Shown here one piece after another: positions 8,059 to 16,790 of a stretch of DNA of 64,000 nt (positions within the stretch are counted from its first letter, which is position 1; every line of letters starts with the position of its first letter). Source of the stretch: Ramlibacter tataouinensis (GTDB lineage: Bacteria > Pseudomonadota > Gammaproteobacteria > Burkholderiales > Burkholderiaceae_C). The notes below the pieces were generated by a model that was not told the origin of the DNA, ran no database searches, and saw only the letters and a program-made list of their open reading frames with translations. The stretch lies in NCBI GenBank assembly GCA_002427815.1, contig DIZF01000065.1:17032-81031 (forward strand). Direction: 5' to 3'. The translations under genes and the position numbers were made by a program.

Positions 8059-9333
8059 TCAAGGGGCCAGCAGCGCCAGCACCGCTTCGGCGGTCTTGTC
8101 CGCGGCGCCGCGGTGGGCCCCTGTGAAAGCGCCGGCCGCAGCAACGGCGGCCTGGCGGCGTTCCGTGTCGGTGGCGAGGACGAGCGCGGTGCGCATTCCC
8201 TCTTCCATCGACTCGACGCGCAAGGCGGCACCCGCGTCCTGCGCCCACTGCGCCGCTTCGCTGAAGTTGAACGTGTGCGGCCCCATCACGACCGGGCAGC
8301 CGCAGGCCGCCGCCTCGATCAGGTTCTGTCCGCCCAGCGGCTCGAAGCTGCCGCCGAGGAGGGCAACATCCGCCATTGCGTAATACAGCGCCATCTCGCC
8401 CAGAGAGTCACCGATCCAGACGTCGGCCGGCAGCGGACGGTCCGTCCATTCGCTGCGGCGCGAAACCGTGAAGCCATGGAACAGCGCCAGTGCCGCCACT
8501 TCATCGAAGCGCTGCGGATGGCGCGGCACCACCAGCCAGCGCGCGGCCTGGGCCGCCGGGCCGGGCGAAGCCGGCGCACTGTGGGAGCGCAACAGCGCGA
8601 AGAATTGCGCTTCCTCGCCTTCGCGCGAGCTGGCGAACATCACCACCGGCCGGTCGGACGCGGCGCGCCAGGCGCGGCCTTGCGCGAGCTGCGCCGGGTC
8701 GGGCGCGGCGTCGAATTTCAGGTTGCCGAACACGCCCTCGACGGTGGCGCCGGCCTGCGCCAGCCGCCGGGCATCGGCTTCGGTCTGGGCCCAGACCGCC
8801 GTGAGCGAGGCATAGGCCGGGCGCGACAGCCGGGACAAGCGTCGCGCCTGCGCCAGCGATTTCGCGCTCAGGCGGGCATTCGCCAGCACCAGCGGCAGCC
8901 CGATGGCCCGGCACTGCGCGATCAGGTTGGGCCACACTTCGGTTTCCATCAGCACGCCCGCGCTGGGCTGGAAATGCGCCAGGAACCGGCGCACCGCCTG
9001 CGGCGTGTCCCAGGGCAGCCATGCCTGCTGGTCGCCCTCGCGCAAGAGCCGCTCCCCTTCGGACCAGCCGGTGGCCGTGCCGTGGGTGAGGAGGACGCGC
9101 AGGCCGGGCCGGCGCTGTCGCAGCCGCTCCAGCAGAATCGCCGCCGCCCGGGTCTCGCCCATCGAGACGGCATGGATCCACAGCGCGCCCGGCTCGGCCG
9201 CGCTGCGGTAGCGGCCGAAGCGTTCTTCGATGGCGTGCAGGTAGCCCGGCTCGGCGGCGCCACGGCGCCTGAGCTTGCGCCGCAGAAACGGCTGCGCGCC
9301 CATCACCATCAGCGAATACAGCGGACGGATCAT
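8059..9333 (-). CDS. waaA: 3-deoxy-D-manno-octulosonic acid (Kdo) transferase
   Basis: A 424-residue GT-B glycosyltransferase of family GT30 that adds Kdo from CMP-Kdo to lipid IVA at the inner membrane. An N-terminal anchor segment (MIRPLYSLMVMGAQPFL) is followed by the Kdo transferase domain with WIHAVSMGETRAA, LLTHGTATGW and METEVWPNLI. The C-terminal nucleotide-binding half has the signature GGSFEPLGGQNLIEAAACGCPVV. Its ATG overlaps the waaC stop (ATGA at 9330-9333), giving a coupled LPS-core pair. The much longer ORF in this frame (to 9870) only shadows waaC. Confidence 0.96.
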   Translation of the reverse strand: MIRPLYSLMVMGAQPFLRRKLRRRGAAEPGYLHAIEERFGRYRSAAEPGALWIHAVSMGETRAAAILLERLRQRRPGLRVLLTHGTATGWSEGERLLREGDQQAWLPWDTPQAVRRFLAHFQPSAGVLMETEVWPNLIAQCRAIGLPLVLANARLSAKSLAQARRLSRLSRPAYASLTAVWAQTEADARRLAQAGATVEGVFGNLKFDAAPDPAQLAQGRAWRAASDRPVVMFASSREGEEAQFFALLRSHSAPASPGPAAQAARWLVVPRHPQRFDEVAALALFHGFTVSRRSEWTDRPLPADVWIGDSLGEMALYYAMADVALLGGSFEPLGGQNLIEAAACGCPVVMGPHTFNFSEAAQWAQDAGAALRVESMEEGMRTALVLATDTERRQAAVAAAGAFTGAHRGAADKTAEAVLALLAP

Positions 9334-10328
9334 CGCGGCGCCTTGACCTGGCACCAGGCCTGCCACACCGCTTCGACGCCCGGAGTGGGCTGCGCGTAGA
9401 CCGCGAGCTGGCGCGGCGCGCCCGCCGCTGCGCTGACGGGCCCGGTGCGCCAGGCCGTGTCGAAGTTGTAGATCTGCACATGCGGCAGATCCAGCGCCAC
9501 GGCGATGTGGCTCAAACCGCTGTCCACACCGATGACACCGGCGCAGGCGGCGAGCCGGTCCGTGAGCCGGCCCAGGTCCAGCCGCGGCCAGACCTGGGCG
9601 CCGCTTCCGAGCGCTTGCGCCAGCCGCTCGCAGCGCTCGCGCTCGCTGTCGTCGCCGTGCGGCAGGCCCACATGAAACCCCTGCGCGACCAGGGCCCGGC
9701 CCAGTTCGATCCAGTGCGATTCGGGCCAGCATTTGTCGGCGCGCGACGTGCCGTGGACCAGGACCACGCAGGATGCCGGGTCGGCGTCTTCGGGGGAGGC
9801 TGCGACGGCGATTGCGCTCAACCCGAAACGCAGCGCCGGCGGAATCTCGTAGCCGAGCGCGCGGGCGCACAGTTCGCGCGAGCGCGCGACCGCATGCACA
9901 TGCGGCTCGATGCGGATCGCGACGTCCGCCACCCAGCGGGTCGGCGCTTCATAGCTCGAGCCCTCGGTCTGGTTGGCCATGGCATAGCGCTTGCCGCCCA
10001 CGGTGAGCCAGGCGGCGCGCGACACCAGAGCGGACTTGGTCAGGCCCTGCAGGTCGATGACGGCGTCATAGGAACTGTGCCGCAGGGCGGCGCGGAACGC
10101 GCGCCACTCCAGGCCGGTCTGTGCGCCCAACGGCGACTGGCGCCAGCGCCGCAGCGCGCAGCCGATCACCGTGTCCACCCCGTCGCAGCGGTGCACCAGC
10201 GGCGCGAAAGCCGAATCGACCACCCAATCGATGCGCGCTTGCGGCAGCGCCGAGCGCATGTCCTGCACCGCCGGCATCGCATGGATCACGTCGCCGAGAG
10301 AGGAGAGCTTGACGATCAGGATGTTCAC
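9330..10328 (-). CDS. waaC: Lipopolysaccharide heptosyltransferase I
   Basis: 332-residue GT9 family enzyme that transfers L-glycero-D-manno-heptose from ADP-heptose to Kdo of the LPS inner core. The start NILIVKLSSLGDVIHAMPA is diagnostic for WaaC. Later motifs are VIDLQGLTKSAL and the C-terminal VIGVDSGLSHIAVALDLP (nucleotide-sugar site). The start is taken as GTG 10328. ORFs extending further upstream add residues with no family resemblance. It overlaps waaA by four bases and lies about 100 bases downstream of the phosphohexomutase. Confidence 0.95.
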   Translation of the reverse strand: MNILIVKLSSLGDVIHAMPAVQDMRSALPQARIDWVVDSAFAPLVHRCDGVDTVIGCALRRWRQSPLGAQTGLEWRAFRAALRHSSYDAVIDLQGLTKSALVSRAAWLTVGGKRYAMANQTEGSSYEAPTRWVADVAIRIEPHVHAVARSRELCARALGYEIPPALRFGLSAIAVAASPEDADPASCVVLVHGTSRADKCWPESHWIELGRALVAQGFHVGLPHGDDSERERCERLAQALGSGAQVWPRLDLGRLTDRLAACAGVIGVDSGLSHIAVALDLPHVQIYNFDTAWRTGPVSAAAGAPRQLAVYAQPTPGVEAVWQAWCQVKAPR

Positions 10329-10387
10329 AACCCGCCATTGTGGCCTGCATTGGCGCGGCAACCGGAAAGCGGGCAGCCGGATGCGAA

Positions 10388-10405
10388 GGGCGCGCTTTTG
10401 CGCCC
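10388..10405. other. Short hairpin between phosphohexomutase and waaC
   Basis: GGGCGC / GCGCCC stem with a six-base GCTTTT loop in the spacer downstream of the minus-strand mutase gene. There is no U-tract, so it is at best a weak attenuator or processing site. Confidence 0.3.
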
Positions 10406-10426
10406 CTCGCGCGCCGATGTCCTGGC

Positions 10427-11815
10427 TTAATGCGCCGCAGTTTCAACCGCCGCATCGGGCTTGATGCGACGCAGCAGGGCGAACATATCCTGCTCGATCC
10501 GGTGCAGCGCCTCCTGCGTCTGGCCTTCGAACCGCAGCACCAGCACCGACGTGGTGTTGGAGGCGCGGATCAGGCCGAAGCCGTCGGGCCAGTCGACGCG
10601 CACCCCGTCGATCGTCGAAACCTGCGCCGGCGCCTTGAAGCCGGCAGCCGCGACCAGGCGCTTGACCAGCTCGTGCGGCTCGCCCTCGGCGCATTGCACG
10701 TTGAGTTCGGGCGTGGAGAAACTGGTGGGCAATCCGTCCAGCACAGCGCTGGGATCTTCATGGCGCGAGAGGATTTCGAGCATGCGCGCTCCGGCATAGG
10801 TGCCGTCGTCGAAGCCGAACCAGCGCTCCTTGAAGAAGATGTGGCCGCTCATCTCGCCGCCCAGGGGCGAGTCGATCTCCTTCATCTTCGCCTTGATCAG
10901 CGAGTGCCCGGTCTTGTACATCAGCGCCACGCCGCCGGCCGCGCGAATGGCGGGCGCCAGCCGCTGCGTGCATTTGACGTCGAACAGGATGGTCCCGCCG
11001 GGCACGCGGGTCAGCACGTCGCGGGCGAACAGCATCATCTGCCGGTCCGGGTAGATGTTGTTGCCGCCGCGGGTGATGATGCCCAGGCGGTCGCCGTCGC
11101 CGTCGAAGGCCAGGCCGAGGTCGGCGCCATGGGCCGCGATGGCCGCGATCAGGTCCTTCAGGTTTTCCGGCTTGCTCGGGTCCGGGTGGTGGTTGGGAAA
11201 GGTGCCGTCGACATCGCTGTAGAGCTCGACCACCTCGCAGCCGAGCGCGCGGAAGATGCCGGGCGCCGACGCACCGGCGATGCCGTTGCCCGAATCCACC
11301 ACGATCTTCAAGGGCCGCGCCAGCGTCACGTCCTGCAGGATGCGGTCGCGGTAGGGCGCCAGCAGGTTGACATTGCGGATACGGCCGGGCGGCACGGCGG
11401 TGCCGGCGCGCTCACCCTCTTCCATCTGCCGGCGCAAGGCCTGGATTTCTTCGCCATAGATGGCCCGGCCGGCCAGCACCATCTTGAAACCGTTGTGGTC
11501 CTTGGGGTTGTGGCTGCCCGTCACCTGGATGCCGCTCGAACACAGGGTGTTGGCGGCAAAGTAGAGCATCGGCGTGGTGACGGCTCCGATGTCGATCACG
11601 TCGACCCCGGCAGCGACCAGGCCCCGCACCAATGCCGCGCTGAGCGACGGCCCGCTCAACCGGCCATCGCGCCCGACCGCCACGCTGGTTTCGCCCTCGG
11701 CCCGCGCAATGGTTCCGAACGCAAGCCCGAGCGAGCGCGCCATCGCTTCGTTGACGGTGACGGGGACCACACCACGGATGTCGTAGGCCTTGAAGATGCT
11801 GGGCGAGAAGTGCAT
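10427..11815 (-). CDS. Phosphomannomutase/phosphoglucomutase
   Basis: 462 residues of the alpha-D-phosphohexomutase superfamily (AlgC/ManB type). It interconverts hexose-1- and -6-phosphates, feeding sugar-nucleotide, LPS and exopolysaccharide synthesis. The catalytic phosphoserine lies in VTGSHNPKDHNGFK (Ser101), the Mg2+ loop is AFDGDGDRLG (about 236-245), the sugar-specificity loop is GGEMSGHIFF, and the C-terminal phosphate-binding loop includes RASNTTSVLVLRFEG. Start ATG 11815 gives the standard MHFSPSIFKAYDIRG N-terminus; a longer ORF reaches into pyrD antisense and was rejected. It is divergent from pyrD. Confidence 0.94.
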   Translation of the reverse strand: MHFSPSIFKAYDIRGVVPVTVNEAMARSLGLAFGTIARAEGETSVAVGRDGRLSGPSLSAALVRGLVAAGVDVIDIGAVTTPMLYFAANTLCSSGIQVTGSHNPKDHNGFKMVLAGRAIYGEEIQALRRQMEEGERAGTAVPPGRIRNVNLLAPYRDRILQDVTLARPLKIVVDSGNGIAGASAPGIFRALGCEVVELYSDVDGTFPNHHPDPSKPENLKDLIAAIAAHGADLGLAFDGDGDRLGIITRGGNNIYPDRQMMLFARDVLTRVPGGTILFDVKCTQRLAPAIRAAGGVALMYKTGHSLIKAKMKEIDSPLGGEMSGHIFFKERWFGFDDGTYAGARMLEILSRHEDPSAVLDGLPTSFSTPELNVQCAEGEPHELVKRLVAAAGFKAPAQVSTIDGVRVDWPDGFGLIRASNTTSVLVLRFEGQTQEALHRIEQDMFALLRRIKPDAAVETAAH

Positions 11816-11908
11816 GGTTGAGGGTCTCGCGAGGGGCTGGACGCAAAGGCGCAATTGTAGGCGCGCAGGCGCTGCCGGAACGCGCGGCGGCTGCGGGACA
11901 ATCGAGCC

Positions 11909-13018
11909 ATGAAACTCTATCGCCCGCTGCTGCGGCCGCTGCTGTTTCGCGTCGACGCGGAAACCGTGCACGGCCTGGCCATCCGGGCTGCCGAACTGGC
12001 GAGTTCGTCGCGTTGGCTGTGTTCCAGCGTCGCGCGGCGGCACGAAGTTGACAGTGATCGCCTCGCCGTGGAGATCGGCGGCCTGCGCTTTCGCACCCCC
12101 CTGGGTCTGGCCGCGGGCTTCGACAAGAGCGCGCGGGCCGTTCCGTTCCTCGCGGCGCTGGGCTTCGGCCACGTCGAGGTGGGGTCGATCTCGGCCGAGC
12201 CGTCAGCCGGCAACCCCAAGCCGCGCCTGTTCCGCATTCCGCTGGACCGTGGCATCGTCGTCAACTACGGCTTGCCCAACGACGGCGCCGACAAGGTGGC
12301 GCAGCGGCTGGCGCGCTCGCATGCCTGCGCGCCGGTGGGTGTCAACATCGTCAGCACCAACCGCGGTCCTTCCGCGGCTGCCGAGCCGGATGAGGCGGTG
12401 ATCGGCGACTACCTGCAGTCGGTGCGGCGCCTGCAACCGGTAGCCGACTACCTGTGCCTGAACCTGAGTTGCCCCAACACGCGCGAAGGGCGCGGCTTTT
12501 TCCATGAGCCGGAGCGCCTCACGCAATTGCTCAAGGAACTCGATGCGCTCGATGGCCGGGGCGTGGTCAAGCCGCTCTTCCTGAAGGTCGCGCCGTTTCA
12601 ATCGCTGGCGCAGCTGGAGGCGTTTCTCGCCACGGTGGAACCCGCGCGTTCGGTGACCGGTTTCTCGATCAACCTGCCTCCCGGCAAGCCCGCCGGCCTC
12701 ATCACGCCGGCATCCCAACTCAGCGCGATGCCCGGCGCAGTGTCGGGGCCGATCGCGGCCGCGGCGGCCGACTGGACATTGCGCGAGCTCTACAGCCGCA
12801 TGGACCGCTCACGCTACCACCTCATCGGGTCAGGCGGCGTCTTCACCGGCGAGGACGCGTACCGGAAGATCCGCCTCGGCGCTTCGCTGGTGCAACTGAT
12901 GACGGCCCTGGTCTATGAAGGCCCGGGCATCGCGGCCACCATCAATCGCGCTCTGGCGCGCCTGCTGGAAGCCGACGGCGTGCAGCACATTGCGCAGGCC
13001 GTGGGAGTCGACGCCTAG
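11909..13018 (+). CDS. pyrD: Dihydroorotate dehydrogenase (quinone), class 2
   Basis: 369 residues. It catalyses the fourth step of pyrimidine synthesis, oxidising dihydroorotate to orotate with FMN and passing electrons to ubiquinone at the inner membrane. The N-terminal amphipathic membrane segment (MKLYRPLLRPLLFRVDAETVH) marks class 2. FMN-site motifs are LGLAAGFDKSARAV, the substrate and catalytic Ser loop is YLCLNLSCPNTREG, and IGSGGVFTGEDAYRKI binds phosphate. The gene is divergent from the phosphohexomutase with about 90 bases between. It appears intact. Confidence 0.96.
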   Translation: MKLYRPLLRPLLFRVDAETVHGLAIRAAELASSSRWLCSSVARRHEVDSDRLAVEIGGLRFRTPLGLAAGFDKSARAVPFLAALGFGHVEVGSISAEPSAGNPKPRLFRIPLDRGIVVNYGLPNDGADKVAQRLARSHACAPVGVNIVSTNRGPSAAAEPDEAVIGDYLQSVRRLQPVADYLCLNLSCPNTREGRGFFHEPERLTQLLKELDALDGRGVVKPLFLKVAPFQSLAQLEAFLATVEPARSVTGFSINLPPGKPAGLITPASQLSAMPGAVSGPIAAAAADWTLRELYSRMDRSRYHLIGSGGVFTGEDAYRKIRLGASLVQLMTALVYEGPGIAATINRALARLLEADGVQHIAQAVGVDA

Positions 13019-13113
13019 CTGACATCTCGCTGCCGGGAACACCGGCAGAGGCGTGCCTGTCCGCATGTCCGAAAACGGCTGGTCCAGGCATCGGCGCTGC
13101 GTATGATCCGTCC

Positions 13114-14640
13114 ATGAGCCCGTATGTCTCGAACCTGAAACCCGACGCCTGCTACCTGGCCCTGAAGGCCCGCGATGCGCGCTTCGACGGCTCGTTCTTC
13201 ACCGGTGTCACCTCGACCGGAATCTACTGCCGGCCGGTCTGCCGGGTGCGCACGCCCAAGCGGGAGAACTGCCGCTTCTTCGGCCACGCGGCGCAAGCCG
13301 AAAGCGCGGGCTTTCGGCCGTGCCTGCGCTGCCGGCCCGAGCTGGCCCCGCATTCGCTGTCGTGGTCGATCCAGGACGCGAGCGCGATCCTGGCGCACCA
13401 GGCGGCACGGCTGCTCGACGAACCCGAAGCCTGGGGCGAGACGCCGGCTTCGGTCGCGCAACTGGCGGCGCGGCTGGGCGTGAGCGACCGCCATGTGCGG
13501 CGCATCTTCGAGGCGCAGTTCGGCGTCTCGCCGGTGCAGTACCTGCAGACGCGCCGGCTGCTCACGGCCACGCAGCTGCTGGCCGACACCGTGCTGCCGG
13601 TGACGCAGATCGCGCTGGCCAGCGGCTTTGCCAGCGTGCGCCGCTTCAACGCGGCGTTCCTCGCGCATTACGGGCTCAATCCGACCCAGTTGCGGCGGGC
13701 CGGGGCGCAGCGCAACGGTCCGGGCCTGTCGGTGCGCCTGGGCTGGCGGCCGCCGTACGACGTTGCGGCCATGCTTGGTTTTTTCAACAGGCGCGTGCTG
13801 CCGGGCATCGAGTTCGTGCACGGCGACGGCGCCGCCATCGGCCGGACCCTGTCCATCGAGTCGGGCGGCCGGCTGCACCGCGGCTGGCTGGTCGCGCAGT
13901 TCGATGCGGCGCAGCACCAGCTGGTGCTGCGGGTGGGCGACTCGCTGGGCGAAGTGTTGCCGTTGGTGATCCGGCGGGTGCGGGCCGCATTCGATCTGGA
14001 TGCCGACCCCCATGCCATCAACAGGGTGCTGCACGCGCGCTTTCCGCGTTGCGACGGCGTGCGCGTGCCCGGCGCGCTGAGCGGCTTCGAACTGGCCGTG
14101 CGCGCCGTGCTGGGCCAGCAGATCACGGTGGCGGCGGCGCGCACACTGGCGCAGCGCGTGGTCGAGCGCTTCGGTGAAACGATAGTCACGCCCTTCCCCG
14201 AACTCGATCGGCTGTTCCCCGAACCGGCGGCGCTGGCGCGCGCCGGCGGCGACGCGCTCGGCCAGCTCGGCATCGTGAAGCAGCGCCAGGCCGCCATCGT
14301 GGCCGTCGCCCAAGCCGTTGCCGACAAGCGATTGCAGCTTCATGGGGGCGCCGATGTGCAGGCCACCCTCGACCAGCTGCAGCAATTGCCGGGCATCGGC
14401 GACTGGACGGCGCAGTACATCGCCATGCGCGCCCTGCGCTGGCCCGACGCATTTCCGTCCGGCGACGTGGCGTTGCAGAAAGCATTGGGCGTCCAGGACA
14501 GCCCCAGCCCCGCGCGCGCCGCGCTGGCGGCGTCGCAGGCCTGGAAGCCCTGGCGCAGCTACGCCGTGGTGCGGGCCTGGCACGCGCTGCCCGCGCCCGC
14601 GGCGGGCCAACCAGCGGCCCCCCTTCAGGAGTCATCATGA
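13114..14640 (+). CDS. alkA: Ada-AlkA fusion: methyl-phosphotriester sensor/AraC domain joined to 3-methyladenine DNA glycosylase II
   Basis: 508 residues in four parts. An Ada metal-binding domain carries zinc cysteines C39, C43, C70 and C73, one of which accepts methyl from phosphotriesters. An AraC-type HTH (about 105-200) follows, then an AlkA N-terminal domain, then an HhH-GPD glycosylase domain with hairpin LPGIGDWTAQYIAMR and catalytic Asp in FPSGDVALQKAL. It should excise alkylated bases, and in its methylated form may activate its own operon, as Ada does. Its stop overlaps the MGMT start (ATGA), so sensing, base excision and O6-methylguanine repair are encoded as one coupled set. Confidence 0.94.
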   Translation: MSPYVSNLKPDACYLALKARDARFDGSFFTGVTSTGIYCRPVCRVRTPKRENCRFFGHAAQAESAGFRPCLRCRPELAPHSLSWSIQDASAILAHQAARLLDEPEAWGETPASVAQLAARLGVSDRHVRRIFEAQFGVSPVQYLQTRRLLTATQLLADTVLPVTQIALASGFASVRRFNAAFLAHYGLNPTQLRRAGAQRNGPGLSVRLGWRPPYDVAAMLGFFNRRVLPGIEFVHGDGAAIGRTLSIESGGRLHRGWLVAQFDAAQHQLVLRVGDSLGEVLPLVIRRVRAAFDLDADPHAINRVLHARFPRCDGVRVPGALSGFELAVRAVLGQQITVAAARTLAQRVVERFGETIVTPFPELDRLFPEPAALARAGGDALGQLGIVKQRQAAIVAVAQAVADKRLQLHGGADVQATLDQLQQLPGIGDWTAQYIAMRALRWPDAFPSGDVALQKALGVQDSPSPARAALAASQAWKPWRSYAVVRAWHALPAPAAGQPAAPLQESS

Positions 14641-15131
14641 AATTCGATTCTTCCATCGCGTGCACCCGCTGCGGCAGCCCGCTGGGGCCGATGATCGCCG
14701 CAGCCACCACCCGGGGACTGGCGGGCCTCTGGTTCGACGACCAGCGCCATCTGCCCGACAGCTCCGCCTGGCCGCAGCAGGACGATCACCCCGTGCTGCG
14801 CGCGGCGGTTGCGCAAATCACCGAGTATTTCCGCGGGACCCGCACCGCGTTCGATCTGCCACTGGATCTGCAGGGCGGCACGGCATTCCAGCAATCGGTG
14901 TGGCGCGCCCTGCTCGCGATCCCGCGCGGGGACACCACCAGCTACGGCGCGCTGGGCCATCGCATCGGCCTCGCCGGCGCGGCGCGCGCGGTAGGCGCGG
15001 CGGTGGGACGCAATCCGCTGAGCATCGTGGTGCCCTGCCACCGGGTGCTGGGCGCCAACGGCTCGCTCACCGGCTACGCCGGCGGCCTGGCACGCAAAAC
15101 GGCGTTGCTGCGGCTGGAGGGCGCGATGTGA
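14637..15131 (+). CDS. ogt: Methylated-DNA--protein-cysteine methyltransferase
   Basis: 164 residues. This suicide enzyme removes methyl from O6-methylguanine and O4-methylthymine. The C-terminal domain has the PCHRV active site with acceptor Cys134, preceded by the recognition helix RAVGAAVGRNPLSIVV. An N-terminal ribonuclease-like domain is present. It overlaps the alkA stop by ATGA and the transporter start by GTGA. Together with the Ada/AlkA protein upstream it splits the functions of E. coli Ada between two polypeptides. Confidence 0.95.
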   Translation: MKFDSSIACTRCGSPLGPMIAAATTRGLAGLWFDDQRHLPDSSAWPQQDDHPVLRAAVAQITEYFRGTRTAFDLPLDLQGGTAFQQSVWRALLAIPRGDTTSYGALGHRIGLAGAARAVGAAVGRNPLSIVVPCHRVLGANGSLTGYAGGLARKTALLRLEGAM

Positions 15132-16075
15132 GCGGCAGCTCCGAGCCGATCCCCGCGGCTATCCCGGCGGGCAGAAGTGTTCCGGTGGGCAGCTGGATCA
15201 CGGATTTCGTGTTGCTGGCGGCAATCTGGGGATCGTCCTTTCTGTTCATGCGGATGGCGACCGTCGAGTTCGGACCGCTGCCGACGGCTGGACTGCGCGT
15301 CGCGATCGCCGCCACCAGCCTGTTGCCACTGCTGTGGCTGCGGGGTTTGGCGCCGGTGTTGCGCCAGCACTGGAAGCCGGCGTGCCTGGTCGGCCTGCTC
15401 AACTCGGCGATTCCATTCGCCTGTTTCGCGTTCGCGCTGCTGGCGATCACCACGGGCCTGTCGGCGATCCTCAACGCCACCGTGCCCTTGTTCGGCGCGG
15501 TGGTGGCGTGGTTGTGGCTGAAGGACAGGCCCACCGGTTCGCGCGTGCTGGGCCTGGTCATCGGCTTCGCGGGCGTCGCGCTGCTGGCCTGGGACCAGGC
15601 CACTTTCAAGCCCGACGCGTCGGGCATCGCGCCCGGCTGGGCGGTGCTGGCGTGCTTGCTGGCCACCATGTGTTATGCCATCGCCGCCAGCGCCACCAGG
15701 CGCTACCTGAGCGGTCTGCCGGCATTGGTGACGGCCGCCGGCAGCCAGATCGGCGCGACGATCGCGCTGGCATTGCCGACGCTGTGGTTCTGGCCGCAGC
15801 GAATGCCCAGCCTGCAAGCCTGGCTGTCGCTGCTGATGGTGGGGGTGGCGTGCACCGGCATCGCCTACGTGCTGTACTTCCGGCTGATCGAACAGGCCGG
15901 TCCGGCGCGCGCCCTGGCCGTGACGTTCGTGGTGCCGGTTTTCGCCGTGATCTACGGCGCGCTGTTCCTCGGCGAATCGGTCACCGGCTGGATGCTGCTG
16001 TGCGGCGGCGTGATCGTGTGCGGCACCGCGCTGTCGACTGGCTGGCTGGCGTTGCGCCGGCGCACCCTGCCATGA
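15128..16075 (+). CDS. EamA/DMT family transporter
   Basis: 315 residues with about ten hydrophobic helices arranged as two EamA repeats (WGSSFLFMRMATVEFGP near residue 35; second repeat starts at WAVLACLLATMCYAIA). Drug/metabolite superfamily members export amino acids or metabolites; the substrate is not predictable. The start is GTG 15128, overlapping the ogt stop (GTGA). The much longer ORF in this frame comes from out-of-frame reading of alkA/ogt. Its coupling to alkylation-repair genes may simply be operon sharing. Confidence 0.88.
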   Translation: MSGSSEPIPAAIPAGRSVPVGSWITDFVLLAAIWGSSFLFMRMATVEFGPLPTAGLRVAIAATSLLPLLWLRGLAPVLRQHWKPACLVGLLNSAIPFACFAFALLAITTGLSAILNATVPLFGAVVAWLWLKDRPTGSRVLGLVIGFAGVALLAWDQATFKPDASGIAPGWAVLACLLATMCYAIAASATRRYLSGLPALVTAAGSQIGATIALALPTLWFWPQRMPSLQAWLSLLMVGVACTGIAYVLYFRLIEQAGPARALAVTFVVPVFAVIYGALFLGESVTGWMLLCGGVIVCGTALSTGWLALRRRTLP

Positions 16076-16239
16076 ACTCGTCACGCAAGATCAAGCTGCG
16101 CATCGCGCCGCCCAAGCCGCGCAATCCACTGGTCGCACCCGCCGCGCAGCGCAAGGCCGGCTCGCACCGCAAGAGCCGGGCGGCGCAACGCCGCGCGGAA
16201 AAAATGGCGCTGGGCAAGCAGCTGAAGGATTTGAGCTAG
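16072..16239 (+). CDS. Conserved-type small basic protein
   Basis: 55 residues, extremely basic (Lys/Arg about one third): MNSSRKIKLRIAPPKPRNPL, then AAQRKAGSHRKSRAAQRRAE, ending KQLKDLS. Its ATG overlaps the transporter stop (ATGA), which argues for a real translated gene. From memory, similar PKPRNPLV...AGSHRKS small proteins occur in other Burkholderiales as hypothetical proteins. Charge and size suggest nucleic-acid or ribosome association, but this is inference; no catalytic motif is present. Confidence 0.75.
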   Translation: MNSSRKIKLRIAPPKPRNPLVAPAAQRKAGSHRKSRAAQRRAEKMALGKQLKDLS

Positions 16240-16270
16240 CAGCGCGGCAGGTCCTGCCGGGCTTCACGCC

Positions 16271-16423
16271 CTAGCCAGGCCGCGCTGCCGCATGTTCCGA
16301 TCGGCCGGGCATGGGCGTTTTCACGCGGCCCTTTTCCGGATCGATCGGCTGCTGCAGAGGCTCGGGATTGGCGGGCTTGGGCGCCTCCGTCGGGGCCGGT
16401 GTGGGCGCGGACGTGCCGGCCAT
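16271..16423 (-). CDS. Small proline-rich hypothetical protein
   Basis: 50 residues, MAGTSAPTPAPTEAPKPANP in the first 20, then a PEPLQQPIDPEKGRVKTP segment and a short tail. It has a good ribosome site (GGAGTG about eight bases before the ATG) and starts five bases after the stop of another tiny ORF on the same strand. It is disordered, with no signal peptide. No function can be assigned. The Pro/Ala bias could partly reflect the high GC of the genome. Confidence 0.55.
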   Translation of the reverse strand: MAGTSAPTPAPTEAPKPANPEPLQQPIDPEKGRVKTPMPGRSEHAAARPG

Positions 16424-16428
16424 GACGT

Positions 16429-16596
16429 TCACTCCCTCTCGACGTCGCGCGGGGAACGGCTTTCCCCGCGCGGCTCGTCGGCAGGCCGCTCGCCGCCGTC
16501 GTCGGACGGAATGTCGTCCTCGAGGGAGAGCTCAGGCTCTTCCTTTTCCTGGCCGACTTCGGGCGGGACAAGACCGGTTTTGATGCCTGGGTTCAT
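16429..16596 (-). CDS. Small acidic hypothetical protein
   Basis: 55 residues: MNPGIKTGLVPPEVGQEKEE, then an Asp/Glu-rich region (ELSLEDDIPSDDGGERPADEP) and a charged end. GAGAAAG lies a few bases upstream of the ATG. It probably forms a two-gene unit with the proline-rich ORF that follows. It is predicted to be disordered and acidic. Function unknown. The 195 bases between it and the Lrp gene hold nothing recognisable. Confidence 0.55.
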   Translation of the reverse strand: MNPGIKTGLVPPEVGQEKEEPELSLEDDIPSDDGGERPADEPRGESRSPRDVERE

Positions 16597-16790
16597 GGTC
16601 GGCTTTCTCACAGGGTGGGCGGTTTGACGCGGGGTCCTCCGGCTCGGCCGGCCGCGAGCTCGACGCGATGGGTTGCCATGATGCTGCCGTCCCAATACTG
16701 ACAGTGCTGACAGGGACTCTGGCTCCTGGCGCGCGTCCCTGGATGAGCCGGGAAATGACTGAGCAAGTCTTCCCGCCTCGACGAGCCACC

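Noticed and set aside
9334..9870. N-terminal extension of waaA
   Set aside because: Overlaps waaC in another frame; WaaA homologues begin at the ATG at 9333, which forms an ATGA overlap.
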